From positions 1 to 34,478 of the forward strand of contig DATESB010000196.1 of assembly GCA_035271065.1 (NCBI GenBank): 34,478 nucleotides of DNA, read 5' to 3'. Origin of the DNA: JAAYYM01 sp035271065. Its GTDB lineage: Bacteria > Bacillota > Clostridia > Lachnospirales > Lachnospiraceae. Shown in pieces: positions 6,938 to 14,910 of the stretch. Under the pieces are notes generated by a model. It was not told the DNA's origin, did not search any database, and saw only the letters and a program-made list of their open reading frames with translations. The position numbers were made by a program, and so were the translations under genes. How positions within the stretch are numbered: the stretch's first letter is position 1; the number at the start of each line of letters is the position of its first letter.

Positions 6938-8338
6938 ATGAAAAGGGCAATGATTCAAAGATTTCTGATTATCATATCGATTACATTGGTGGTATTTGGT
7001 GTGATTTCATATATTGTGGCAGGAAGACATTTACTGACGAATACAATGAAGAGTATGCAGCAGACAATTGATGTGGTTGACTACATGCTTGATTACAGCG
7101 GTGATATAGATGCGCAGGTGAAAGAATTACAGAGTGAAGCAGTTGGAAGCAACACTAGAATTACCATATTGAAAAATGACGGAAGTGTGGTGGCGGAAAC
7201 AAATGCCGAAAAGGATACGCTCAGTAATCACGGTGACCGAGAAGAAGTCAGACAGGCTTTTTTAGAGGGCGCCGGATATGCAACTCGTTATTCGGATACG
7301 CTGCAGGAAAATATGCTCTACGTAACCAAAATGACGCAAAACGGGGATTACATGGTACGTCTTGCCATTCCCTATAGCGGATTAGGCGATTACATGCGGT
7401 TACTGTTACCTTCACTTTTGATTGGTGTGATTTTGCTCTTCATTGTGGCAACCATCGTAGCGGTACGTTTTTCGGATACGGTGACAAAGCCGTTACGTGA
7501 AATTGCGGAAGAAATGGTACATATCCGTGGGGATGAGCCGGAGTTTGATTTTAAGACGTATCAATATGAGGAACTGAATATTATTTCTTATACTACGGAT
7601 CAGTTAATAGCGGAAATCAAGGAGAACATAGATAAAATTGAGTTTGAGAAGAAAATCAGACAGGAGTTTTTTTCAAATGCTTCCCATGAATTAAAGACGC
7701 CGATTACATCTGTGAAAGGGTATGCAGAAATTCTACAGAACAATTTGGCTAAAACGCCGGAAGCGCAGGAAGATTGTATCCGAAGAATTATCAAAGAAAC
7801 GGATAATATGACGAACTTGATTAATGATATTTTGATGATATCGAAACTGGAGACAAAAGATTTGTCTGTGGATATCTCCGAGGTGCGTATGGCACCGCTG
7901 TTATCTGAAGTGGCAGAAGCCATTGAACCAATTGCTGCGCAGCATGAAGTAACGTTGCATTTGGATTGTCAGCCGATTGTATGGAATACTTCAGCAAGCC
8001 AGATGGAAGAACTGCTCACGAACCTAATGACCAATGCGGTCAAGTATAATCAACCCGGTGGCGATGTGTGGACGACCATTAGCAGCAGCAATGATGAACT
8101 TGTGATTGTGGTAAGGGATAACGGTATCGGAATATCCAAGGAAGAACAGGACAGAGTATTTGAACGGTTCTATCGCGTTGATAAGGGACGCAGCAAAAAA
8201 ATGGGCGGTACAGGACTGGGACTATCAATTGTGAAGCATATTGTCGGATATTATGACGGTGTGGTGGAACTTGAAAGTGAAGAGGGCAAGGGCAGTACGT
8301 TTACGGTGAAACTACCGATGAACCAAACGATAAGTTGA
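6938..8338 (+). CDS. phoR: Sensor histidine kinase, PhoR-like
   Basis: A 466-residue membrane kinase, partner of the regulator 18 bases upstream. TM1 is at about 8-28, an extracellular Cache/PAS-like domain at 30-155 (ITILKNDGSVVAETN core), TM2 at 156-177 and a HAMP-like linker to about 235. DHp follows with the phosphorylated His250 in SHELKTPITSVKGY, then the ATPase domain (N-box NLMTNAVKYN, G1 VRDNGIGI, F-box FERFYRVDKGRS, G2 GGTGLGLSIV). All catalytic motifs are present. This is the PhoR/WalK architecture; a phosphate role is inferred from the operon. Its TGA stop at 8336-8338 lies inside the -35 of the following toxin-antitoxin promoter. I see no terminator. Confidence 0.88.
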   Translation: MKRAMIQRFLIIISITLVVFGVISYIVAGRHLLTNTMKSMQQTIDVVDYMLDYSGDIDAQVKELQSEAVGSNTRITILKNDGSVVAETNAEKDTLSNHGDREEVRQAFLEGAGYATRYSDTLQENMLYVTKMTQNGDYMVRLAIPYSGLGDYMRLLLPSLLIGVILLFIVATIVAVRFSDTVTKPLREIAEEMVHIRGDEPEFDFKTYQYEELNIISYTTDQLIAEIKENIDKIEFEKKIRQEFFSNASHELKTPITSVKGYAEILQNNLAKTPEAQEDCIRRIIKETDNMTNLINDILMISKLETKDLSVDISEVRMAPLLSEVAEAIEPIAAQHEVTLHLDCQPIVWNTSASQMEELLTNLMTNAVKYNQPGGDVWTTISSSNDELVIVVRDNGIGISKEEQDRVFERFYRVDKGRSKKMGGTGLGLSIVKHIVGYYDGVVELESEEGKGSTFTVKLPMNQTIS

Positions 8339-8363
8339 CAATACAACTAAAAAGTTGTATTCT
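8335..8363 (+). promoter_or_regulatory. higBA promoter with operator palindrome
   Basis: TTGACA at 8335-8340, 17 bases, TATTCT at 8358-8363. The spacer and start of the -10 are occupied by a perfect inverted repeat, ATACAACT-AAAA-AGTTGTAT (8341-8360). An operator here would block RNA polymerase when bound, the classic layout of antitoxin autorepression. No T-run follows the hairpin, so it is not a terminator for the pho operon. Confidence 0.75.
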
Positions 8364-8394
8364 GTAATTGGATAGAGAAATAAATGGGGTATCT

Positions 8395-8733
8395 ATGAAA
8401 ATACATAGTTATGAATCGGCAAGTGGAAGAGATTTGATTATGGAATATATTACAGGTCTCACGGAGGAAGAAAAGATAGATGCCTTGTCTGTATTAGAAG
8501 ATATGGAAAATGGAAAAACGGACTGTCTTACGATGAAACATTGGGATGGAAAGGTCTGGGAGGTATATTTCAGAAAACATAATCGAATATTTTATGTGAC
8601 AGTTGAAGGGGCAGATATTTATCTCTTGCATGCTTGCAGAAAACAAAAGAATAAAACAGAAAAGAAAGATAAGAATATTGTAATAAAGAGAGCAAAAGAA
8701 CTCGGGAATTTTTTGCAGAAGTCTTTTATATGA
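8395..8733 (+). CDS. higB: HigB/RelE-superfamily toxin
   Basis: A 112-residue basic protein of the phage Gp49-like/HigB family, predicted to be a ribosome-dependent mRNA nuclease. The core is WDGKVWEVYFRKHNRIFYVTVEGADIYLLHACRKQKNKTEKKD, in which the strand-Arg/Lys pattern and the LLHACRKQ(N)KT motif are typical of the family; a Lys/Arg-rich helix ends the protein. The ATG at 8395 (MKIHSYESASG) is preferred over an upstream TTG at 8368 because homologues begin there and GGGG lies at 8386-8389. Its TGA overlaps an ATG of the next frame, and the antitoxin start follows 14 bases later. Toxin-first order is characteristic of HigBA systems. Confidence 0.85.
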   Translation: MKIHSYESASGRDLIMEYITGLTEEEKIDALSVLEDMENGKTDCLTMKHWDGKVWEVYFRKHNRIFYVTVEGADIYLLHACRKQKNKTEKKDKNIVIKRAKELGNFLQKSFI

Positions 8734-8747
8734 TGGGAGGTATTTAT

Positions 8748-9035
8748 ATGCCATTTGTTGAAATAAACATAAAGGAAACGATTGAAAAGGAAAAGCAAAT
8801 AAGTTCAGAATTTGCAAAGGCATGGGACGAAAGCAGAACAGAGTATAAGTTGTTGGCTGAACTGGTTCAACTTCGCAAAGAAAAGAATATGACGCAGAGA
8901 GAACTAGCGCAACTCACAGGAAATAAGCAACAGGTGATTTCGCGTATAGAAAAGAGAGAAAACAGTCCTACATTGAAGACGTTTTGTAGTTTGTTAAATA
9001 CGTTGGGGTATGATTTGCAGATTATAAAAAGATAA
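8748..9035 (+). CDS. higA: HigA-type antitoxin, XRE family
   Basis: A 95-residue antitoxin and autorepressor. Residues 1-40 form a helical, charged region likely to cover the toxin. Residues about 40-90 are an XRE helix-turn-helix (LVQLRKEKNMTQRELAQLTGNKQQVISRIEKRENSPTLKTF pattern). The ATG at 8748 is chosen over one at 8730 because GGGAGG at 8735-8740 gives seven-base spacing. It would neutralise the toxin and bind the palindrome at 8341-8360. A terminator follows, so the pair is a discrete module inserted between the pho operon and fruK. Confidence 0.87.
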   Translation: MPFVEINIKETIEKEKQISSEFAKAWDESRTEYKLLAELVQLRKEKNMTQRELAQLTGNKQQVISRIEKRENSPTLKTFCSLLNTLGYDLQIIKR

Positions 9036-9061
9036 TGCTAGACAATATTAATGTTTTGACG

Positions 9062-9100
9062 AAAGGCAATCGGCAAGTAACCGAGTTGCCTTTATTTTTT
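9062..9100 (+). terminator. Terminator of the toxin-antitoxin pair
   Basis: AAAGGCAA at 9062-9069 pairs with TTGCCTTT at 9086-9093, with an inner CGG/CCG stack, followed by ATTTTTT. Confidence 0.85.
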
Positions 9101-9105
9101 ATGGT

Positions 9106-9134
9106 TTGAATATCGTAGGGCATTGCCTTATAAT
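9106..9134 (+). promoter_or_regulatory. fruK-ptsI promoter
   Basis: TTGAAT at 9106-9111, exactly 17 bases, TATAAT at 9129-9134. Transcription would start near 9141, about 25 bases before the fruK ATG. I saw no clear FruR or CcpA operator. Confidence 0.75.
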
Positions 9135-9165
9135 AGAGACAGACATTGAAAATGAGGTAAATGAA

Positions 9166-10098
9166 ATGATTGTTACGGTCACGATGAATCCTGCACTGGA
9201 CAAGACAGCGGAGTTGGACAAATTTGAACATGCATCACTCAATCGACTGAAACATGTGGAAGTTGACCCGGGTGGAAAAGGAATTAATGTGTCAAAAACA
9301 TTAATGAGTTTTGGTATGCAGTCGATAGCAACAGGTTTTTTGGGTGGCAATACCGGACGGTATATAGAAGAAATGCTGCAAAAGCAGGGTATTCAGACGG
9401 ATTTTGTTTATGTAGACAGTGAGACACGTACCAATATGAAGGTGGTTGAACCACATGGCATATTGACGGAATTAAATGAGCCGGGACCGACTGTAGGCGA
9501 AGAAGCAATTCATGCACTGAAGCATAAATTGCAAGAAATAGCAGGACCGGAAGTGCTTTTTGTGTTGTCGGGTAGTGTGCCGGCGGGGACAGACTCGATG
9601 ATTTATGCGGATATCATTCGATGCGTTAAGAACAAAGGGGCAAAGGTTTTACTGGATGCAGACGGACCTCTTTTTGAACATGCACTGGTGGCACAGCCTG
9701 ACATCATCAAACCGAATAGATTTGAACTGGAACAGTATTTTCAGGTGACGACGAAGTTGTCGGAACAGGAGATTGTTTCGTATGCGAAGAAACTGCGGGA
9801 CAAAGGGATTGGCATGGTTGCAGTTACACTGGGTGGTGAGGGCGCAATTTTTATTTTACAGGATAAAATTGTGCGGGCAGATGGATTACAGGTGGAAGCG
9901 CATTCTACAGTAGGTGCAGGTGATGCGATGGTGGCAGCACTTGCATATGGAATAGATAAGAAACTGGATGACGAAACTTGTATCAGACTTGCAATGGCAA
10001 CATCCGCAGGTGCTGTAATGACAGTTGGAACAAAACCACCAACATGGGAGCAGATAAAAGAGTTGGAGTCAAAAGTCAAAATGACAGAGTTTGAGTAA
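9166..10098 (+). CDS. fruK: 1-phosphofructokinase (PfkB family)
   Basis: It phosphorylates fructose 1-phosphate to fructose 1,6-bisphosphate with ATP. The 310-residue protein shows the family's MIVTVTMNPALDKT start, the sugar-binding VDPGGKGINVSKTL segment (about 35-50), SGSVPAG, KPNRFELEQ, VTLGGEGA and the catalytic STVGAGDAMVAAL motif whose Asp is the general base. The ATG at 9166 matches homologues; a TTG at 9106 would fall inside the promoter. A tagatose-6-phosphate kinase (LacC) is a close alternative, but the following ptsI favours a PTS-linked fructose role. No fructose-specific EII gene is in the window. The neighbour begins 23 bases downstream. Confidence 0.88.
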   Translation: MIVTVTMNPALDKTAELDKFEHASLNRLKHVEVDPGGKGINVSKTLMSFGMQSIATGFLGGNTGRYIEEMLQKQGIQTDFVYVDSETRTNMKVVEPHGILTELNEPGPTVGEEAIHALKHKLQEIAGPEVLFVLSGSVPAGTDSMIYADIIRCVKNKGAKVLLDADGPLFEHALVAQPDIIKPNRFELEQYFQVTTKLSEQEIVSYAKKLRDKGIGMVAVTLGGEGAIFILQDKIVRADGLQVEAHSTVGAGDAMVAALAYGIDKKLDDETCIRLAMATSAGAVMTVGTKPPTWEQIKELESKVKMTEFE

Positions 10099-10121
10099 GT
10101 GAGACGGATAGGATATATTTA

Positions 10122-11852
10122 GTGGATAGAATGGGAGAACAGATAGTGGTTCAAACAGGGATGAAGCGAATTAAAGTGGACAAGACGGACTCATCAGGTA
10201 TCGTTATGGGACGTGTTTTTATTGTGCATAAAATGCCTCAACTCATTCCGGACACATATGCAATTACCGAAGAAGAAAGAAATTTAGAAATACAGAAAAT
10301 AGAGCGGGCAATACAAGATGTCAGCAGTGAGTTAGAGTTAGAAAAAACAGCGCTGGGAACGGATGAAGTGTCATCAAAGAAAGTGGTCAATGAAATTTTG
10401 TCCACACATCAGATGATTGTCAATGACGTTGGATTTGCAAAAAAAATCAAAAGTATAATTCTAAATCATCATAGAAATGCACAGCAGGCACTTGAGGAAT
10501 GCTGCAATGAACTTTGTGAGGTGTTTCGGACAAGTGACAACAGTTATATGAGTGAACGAGATACAGATATTGATGATATCTGTAGTCGACTGATGCACAA
10601 GTTGAAAGGGAGCGAGAACAACCCATTTGCCACTTTGCAGACACCTGCCATATTAGTTGCAGAAGAATTGGCACCATCGGATATCTGCAAAATGAATCGA
10701 GAACTTGTACTTGGTTTCATTACAAAGGAAGGCAGTATTTCTGGGCATGTGTCAATCATTGCAAAGAACATGGAAATTCCGGCTCTGGTGGGAGTAGAAG
10801 AAATTCTGGATGTTGTCACGCCGGACAGTTTTGTAATTATGGACGCACATGCAGGAATTATTTTGATTGATCCGGATGATGCAACGGTTGCACATTATCA
10901 GGCAATACAAAAAGAAGTTGAAGAAGAGAAGAAAAGGACTGAAAAAGTTCTGAAAGAGCTTGCAAAAGAACTGACAGCAGAGGACTTAGATGTACATCAG
11001 CCGATGCTGACAAAGGATGGAAGGACAATCAAGATACACGCCAATGTAGGAAGCATTCAGGAAATTAAGACGGCTTTGACACATGGTGTGACTGGAGTTG
11101 GATTGTTTCGGACGGAAATATTATATATGGAGCATACACATTTTCCGACAGAGGATGAACAGTTTCAAGTTTATCAAGAAGCAGCAATGCTGTGCGGAGC
11201 CGGAGTAACCATTCGTACATTGGATATCGGTGGTGATAAAACGCTTGACTATTTTCCAATCGCTCAAGAGGCACCAAATTTCGCTGAGTTGAGAGGAATT
11301 CGTATTTCGCTTGGTATGCAGGAAATATTCAAAGAGCAGATAAAAGCGATTCTGCGGGCGGGAGCATACGGGATAGTACGTATGTTATTGCCGATGGTTG
11401 TTTCACGAGAGGAAATAGAGGAAAGCATCAGATTAATAGAAGTTTGTAAAGCAGAACTTAGGGAGAGAGCGGTGCCATATGATAATGAAATGAAAATCGG
11501 TATCATGATTGAAACGCCGGAGGCGGTCAGAGAGGTAAGACAATTTGCCAAAATGGTTGATTTCTTTAGTATCGGAACGAATGATTTGACACAGTATATT
11601 CTTATGGCAGAACGCGGAAACAGGGAAAGTGTGAACCGATATGAACAGGGACACCCGTCAGTGCTTGCAGCGATTGAACAGACTATAGAGGCGGCACGTG
11701 CAGAAAGGATTTCGGTTGGCATGTGCGGTGAATTGGCAGGAGATGCCGATTATACGGAACGACTTCTCGACATGGGGCTGGATGAATTGAGTATGGCATC
11801 ATCCAAGACCGTACAAATTAGAAATATTATCAAACATAAATTAACGATATAA
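10122..11852 (+). CDS. ptsI: PTS Enzyme I (PEP-protein phosphotransferase)
   Basis: It transfers phosphate from phosphoenolpyruvate to HPr, the first step of PTS sugar uptake, in the cytoplasm. At 576 residues it is normal length. The N-terminal HPr-binding helices span about 30-150, and the phospho-His domain includes FITKEGSISGHVSIIAKNMEIPALVG (about 200-225). The PEP-binding barrel carries LFRTEILYM, TLDIGGDK, FFSIGTNDLTQYIL and the catalytic Cys in GMCGELAGD. The active-site His region departs from the usual GGRTSHTAIMAR pattern. The GTG start at 10122 is tentative; ATG at 10131 or 10161 is possible. HPr is not encoded nearby. The gene overlaps the convergent ATPase gene by 12 bases. Confidence 0.9.
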   Translation: MDRMGEQIVVQTGMKRIKVDKTDSSGIVMGRVFIVHKMPQLIPDTYAITEEERNLEIQKIERAIQDVSSELELEKTALGTDEVSSKKVVNEILSTHQMIVNDVGFAKKIKSIILNHHRNAQQALEECCNELCEVFRTSDNSYMSERDTDIDDICSRLMHKLKGSENNPFATLQTPAILVAEELAPSDICKMNRELVLGFITKEGSISGHVSIIAKNMEIPALVGVEEILDVVTPDSFVIMDAHAGIILIDPDDATVAHYQAIQKEVEEEKKRTEKVLKELAKELTAEDLDVHQPMLTKDGRTIKIHANVGSIQEIKTALTHGVTGVGLFRTEILYMEHTHFPTEDEQFQVYQEAAMLCGAGVTIRTLDIGGDKTLDYFPIAQEAPNFAELRGIRISLGMQEIFKEQIKAILRAGAYGIVRMLLPMVVSREEIEESIRLIEVCKAELRERAVPYDNEMKIGIMIETPEAVREVRQFAKMVDFFSIGTNDLTQYILMAERGNRESVNRYEQGHPSVLAAIEQTIEAARAERISVGMCGELAGDADYTERLLDMGLDELSMASSKTVQIRNIIKHKLTI

Positions 11853-13223
11853 TTGTGGCAGCGTGATGAGAAGAACTCCTTCGTCCGCTGCTTTTGCTTT
11901 CAAGACATCTGTAAACCCACTGCGGTTGATGAGACAATAGTGACGTGTGGAAACCATTTTTACTGCTTCACTTTTTTTCATTAAATCATGCAGGTCGCTG
12001 ACATCCATTGGACGACCGCTTGTATATTGCAGTGTACCAAACAGACCATGCTCATTTTCGATATCGGTGGCAAGCAAGTCAATTTTGTTTTGTTCATCCT
12101 TGCCCCAGAAACAGCCGATGTTGTGAATTTGAAATGGAACAAAGGAGCAGTATTTTACCAGATATTCCTTGGCAATGTCGTAGAAGATGTCTTCCATGTA
12201 TGCCGGCAAATGGTCTTCTACAGCAGTGAGATACGACAGGAAAATACGACCGGAAGCAATATGCGACATATTGGCAGGTACAAAACGATACCAAAACCGG
12301 AACATATAGTCAGATATTTGATAGAAACTCTTTTTGCGGTCACGAGAGGCAACCGGTGTCTCTTTTTCGATGATATCCATGGAAGCAAGTGCCTTCAGAT
12401 ATTTGACACACAGACCTGTCTCCAGACCGGCACGTTCCGCGATTTCATTCAGTCGAACCGAACCATTTGCAATGGCAGTCAAAATAGCATTATAAGTAGT
12501 CAATTCACGCAATTCCTGCTTCATAATCATGGACGGTGTCTCTGCAAACAAAGCATTGCGCAGGAAAAATGCGGACATTATATTACTCTTAATGTCTGCT
12601 TTTGCATCCAATTTCTCCAGATAATAGGGAATACCACCGGTAATGCCGTAGACCAAAGCCTTATCCTCAGGTGTATAATCAGGAAAGAATTGAGCGGTTT
12701 CCTTGTAATCAAACGGTTCCAGCTTCAATGCGACAGAGTACAGTCCGTATAGTGGACTCTTTGATGACATCATTGTATCTGTCATAAAGTTCAGAGAAGC
12801 ATCTGCAAGAATCAGAAACAGGTTGGTGGCTGCAAACTCATGTTCCACGAAACGCTGTAACAATTTTAAGATATCTGGTGAACTGCGATACAAGTTAGAA
12901 AAATTATCAATGACCAGCAGAACGCGCTCCTTTTGTGCAAAGGTATCTATATTTTGCAATATGGTTTCGAAATCATCAAAAACGGGTATCGTATGCGTAG
13001 CGGGAGAGATGCAGGAAAAGAGTGCCTTGGAAAATGAAGCAAGGTTGTCACTTTCTGTGGAAGGCAATGCCGAGAAGAAGATGGTCTTCTTTCCCTTTGA
13101 AAATTCTGCAATCAAAGAGGTTTTTCCTACGTATTTTTTGCCATAAATAAGTGCACAGGCAAAAGAATTTGCATTCCATAAGGAATGAAGGGTGTTTAAT
13201 TCGTTTTCTCGTCCGATAAACAT
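11841..13223 (-). CDS. Archaeal-type ATPase with DUF234-like C-terminus
   Basis: A 460-residue cytoplasmic ATPase of unknown job. Walker A is YGKKYVGKTS (about 27-36), Walker B VLLVIDNFSNLY (about 100-112), followed by sensor-like LILADAS and a winged-helix region (about 265-315, LNEIAERAGLETGLCVKYLKALASM). The C-terminal part (from about 385) matches the DUF234 pattern with IGCFWGKDEQNKIDLLATD. Where family members usually show a GECKW-like ExK nuclease motif, this protein has LFGTLQYT, so the nuclease-like domain looks inactive. The ATG at 13223 is fixed by AAGGAG on the minus strand (13231-13237); a start at 13259 lacks this. The last four codons overlap the end of ptsI, and no terminator separates them. 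Confidence 0.75.
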   Translation of the reverse strand: MFIGRENELNTLHSLWNANSFACALIYGKKYVGKTSLIAEFSKGKKTIFFSALPSTESDNLASFSKALFSCISPATHTIPVFDDFETILQNIDTFAQKERVLLVIDNFSNLYRSSPDILKLLQRFVEHEFAATNLFLILADASLNFMTDTMMSSKSPLYGLYSVALKLEPFDYKETAQFFPDYTPEDKALVYGITGGIPYYLEKLDAKADIKSNIMSAFFLRNALFAETPSMIMKQELRELTTYNAILTAIANGSVRLNEIAERAGLETGLCVKYLKALASMDIIEKETPVASRDRKKSFYQISDYMFRFWYRFVPANMSHIASGRIFLSYLTAVEDHLPAYMEDIFYDIAKEYLVKYCSFVPFQIHNIGCFWGKDEQNKIDLLATDIENEHGLFGTLQYTSGRPMDVSDLHDLMKKSEAVKMVSTRHYCLINRSGFTDVLKAKAADEGVLLITLPQLYR

Positions 13224-13250
13224 AATGGATACTCCTTTGTAAGGCAAAAA

Positions 13251-13279
13251 TTGAAACATTTACTGTATTATGATATAGT
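13251..13279 (+). promoter_or_regulatory. Promoter of the diguanylate cyclase gene
   Basis: TTGAAA at 13251-13256, 17 bases, TATAGT at 13274-13279 with an extended TGA directly upstream. Transcription would start near 13286, about 24 bases before the ATG. Confidence 0.75.
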
Positions 13280-13309
13280 TAGTATACTAGGGAAAAGGAT
13301 GGTTTGTCA

Positions 13310-14680
13310 ATGCAACAAGTACCATATGAGGAATATGCAAAACTGAAAGAGCAATATGAAGAAGCGGTGACGCGTCTGGATATCTTGTTAAACAATATTC
13401 CGGGAGGCGTATTTAGTTATGATGTGGAAACGGGAAAGTTTGATTTTATCGGCAAAGGCCTGCTTGCGCTCTTTCATTGTGATGAGGAAACATTCAAGGA
13501 ACATTTTTATAATTCTTTTGATTTAATGGTCTTTAAAGCGGACCGAAAGATGATTAAGGAACAGATTGGAACGCAGATGGAATTCTTTCATTCCGTAGAA
13601 GTCACTTACCGTGTACAGGATTTCATGAATGATCATCAATTTATTTGGCTGTTACATAAAGCGCATCTGGTGAAACATAAAGACGGCAGGGAATTCTTTT
13701 TTGTTGTGGTCAGCGATGTGACGGAGCAACGTCTGGTACAGAGCGAGATGCAGCATGTTAATGAAAAACTCTATATTGAGACGGAGCGTTACAAACTGAT
13801 TGAGGAAGCTATTGAGGAGATACAATTCGATTATGATGTACAGGCTGACAGAGCAACATTTTCCATGAAGGACGAAAATGGCAATCGCAAAGCAGTTGAA
13901 CAATTTATGAAGCAGAATGTCATTCGGCAGAGTGTACATCCTGAGGATTACGACGTGGCAAATTCGCATTTAATCAAGGCATTGCTCGTTCCGGTAAAGG
14001 ATGTATTGGAGTATCGAAGCCGTCTGCTTAATCATGAATATATTTGGTTTCGTATGAATTATGCAAGTTTTGCGGATGAAAATGGTGTGGTTATCCGTGT
14101 GGTTGGTATTCTGAAGGATATTACGGAGGAACGTGCCGCCAAGGAAGTGATGAAGCAGAAGATTAGAACGGACCAGATGACCGGTATCTTGAACAAGGTT
14201 TCCACACAGAATGCGATTGAAGATTATCTGCAGGAGTGTAAGCCACTTGCAGGTGCAGGGATGAAGAATGGGGTGCCGACACAGGCCCTACTTGCGATTG
14301 ATACGGATAATTTTAAGAATGTGAATGATACACTGGGTCATATGTATGGCGATGATGTCATCAAATTTGTGGCAAAAACTCTGTCAAATACCTTCAAGGA
14401 AAATGATATTGTAGGTCGTACCGGTGGTGATGAATTCATGGTATTGATGAAAAATGCAACACCGGAGGTAGTTGAGGAACGTGCCGGTGCATTGAATAAA
14501 GTGATGAACAGGGATTTTGCAAAGGACGGAAAAAAGGTGCACATCAGTTGTAGCATTGGGATTGCTTATTATAGTGCACAGACATCAGATTATGAGTCTC
14601 TTTTTGCCTGTGCGGATGCTGCCTTATATCAGGCAAAGGAAGCCGGTAAGAATTGTTTCCGTGTATATGTGGAAACGTAA
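13310..14680 (+). CDS. PAS-PAS-GGDEF diguanylate cyclase
   Basis: Predicted to make the second messenger cyclic di-GMP from two GTP. The 456-residue soluble protein has two PAS-type sensor domains. The first is at about 20-140 (LNNIPGGVFSYDVETGKFDFIG, ending VVVSDVTEQR) and the second at about 160-275 (YDVQADRATFSM, ending VGILKDITEER). A signalling helix leads to a GGDEF domain at about 285-456. The catalytic signature is intact (RTGGDEFMVLM, 370-380), as are TDQMTGILNK and the metal ligand in AIDTDNFKNVND. The inhibitory site position reads KEND rather than RxxD, so product inhibition is probably weak or absent. No membrane segment is seen. The ATG at 13310 is ten bases from AAGGA. An HD-GYP gene follows, suggesting a synthesis/degradation pair. 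Confidence 0.88.
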   Translation: MQQVPYEEYAKLKEQYEEAVTRLDILLNNIPGGVFSYDVETGKFDFIGKGLLALFHCDEETFKEHFYNSFDLMVFKADRKMIKEQIGTQMEFFHSVEVTYRVQDFMNDHQFIWLLHKAHLVKHKDGREFFFVVVSDVTEQRLVQSEMQHVNEKLYIETERYKLIEEAIEEIQFDYDVQADRATFSMKDENGNRKAVEQFMKQNVIRQSVHPEDYDVANSHLIKALLVPVKDVLEYRSRLLNHEYIWFRMNYASFADENGVVIRVVGILKDITEERAAKEVMKQKIRTDQMTGILNKVSTQNAIEDYLQECKPLAGAGMKNGVPTQALLAIDTDNFKNVNDTLGHMYGDDVIKFVAKTLSNTFKENDIVGRTGGDEFMVLMKNATPEVVEERAGALNKVMNRDFAKDGKKVHISCSIGIAYYSAQTSDYESLFACADAALYQAKEAGKNCFRVYVET

Positions 14681-14740
14681 ATTGTTTGTATATTTCAATA
14701 AAATAGTAAAATATTTGTTCAAAATAGCGCATTTTTCTTC

Positions 14741-14749
14741 GGGGGGGGG
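14741..14749 (+). repeat. Homopolymer run of nine G
   Basis: Nine consecutive G lie between the GGDEF and HD-GYP genes, unusual in this AT-rich sequence. Four bases on, an ATG (14754) opens an 18-codon frame (MSINIKEMLKYSEKVEGC, stop 14808-14810) that would use the G run as its ribosome binding site. Whether that peptide is made is unknown. Confidence 0.6.
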
Positions 14750-14796
14750 TAAAATGTCAATCAATATAAAAGAAATGCTAAAATACTCTGAAAAGG

Positions 14797-14825
14797 TTGA
14801 AGGTTGTTAAAAAATGTTATATAAT
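14797..14825 (+). promoter_or_regulatory. Promoter candidate of the HD-GYP gene
   Basis: TTGAAG at 14797-14802, 17 bases, TATAAT at 14820-14825. The start site would be near 14832, leaving a leader of about 80 bases before the ATG at 14911. Confidence 0.6.
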
Positions 14826-14910
14826 GGGTTAGATAAGTAATGAGTATGCAATGGGAGATATAGGTCTGAATGAGGGAAAATGACATAATAGGCGAAAGTG
14901 AGGAAGCAAC

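Noticed and set aside
8341..8360. Palindrome as a terminator for the pho operon
   Set aside because: No T-tract follows on the plus strand, and its placement between -35 and -10 fits an operator better.
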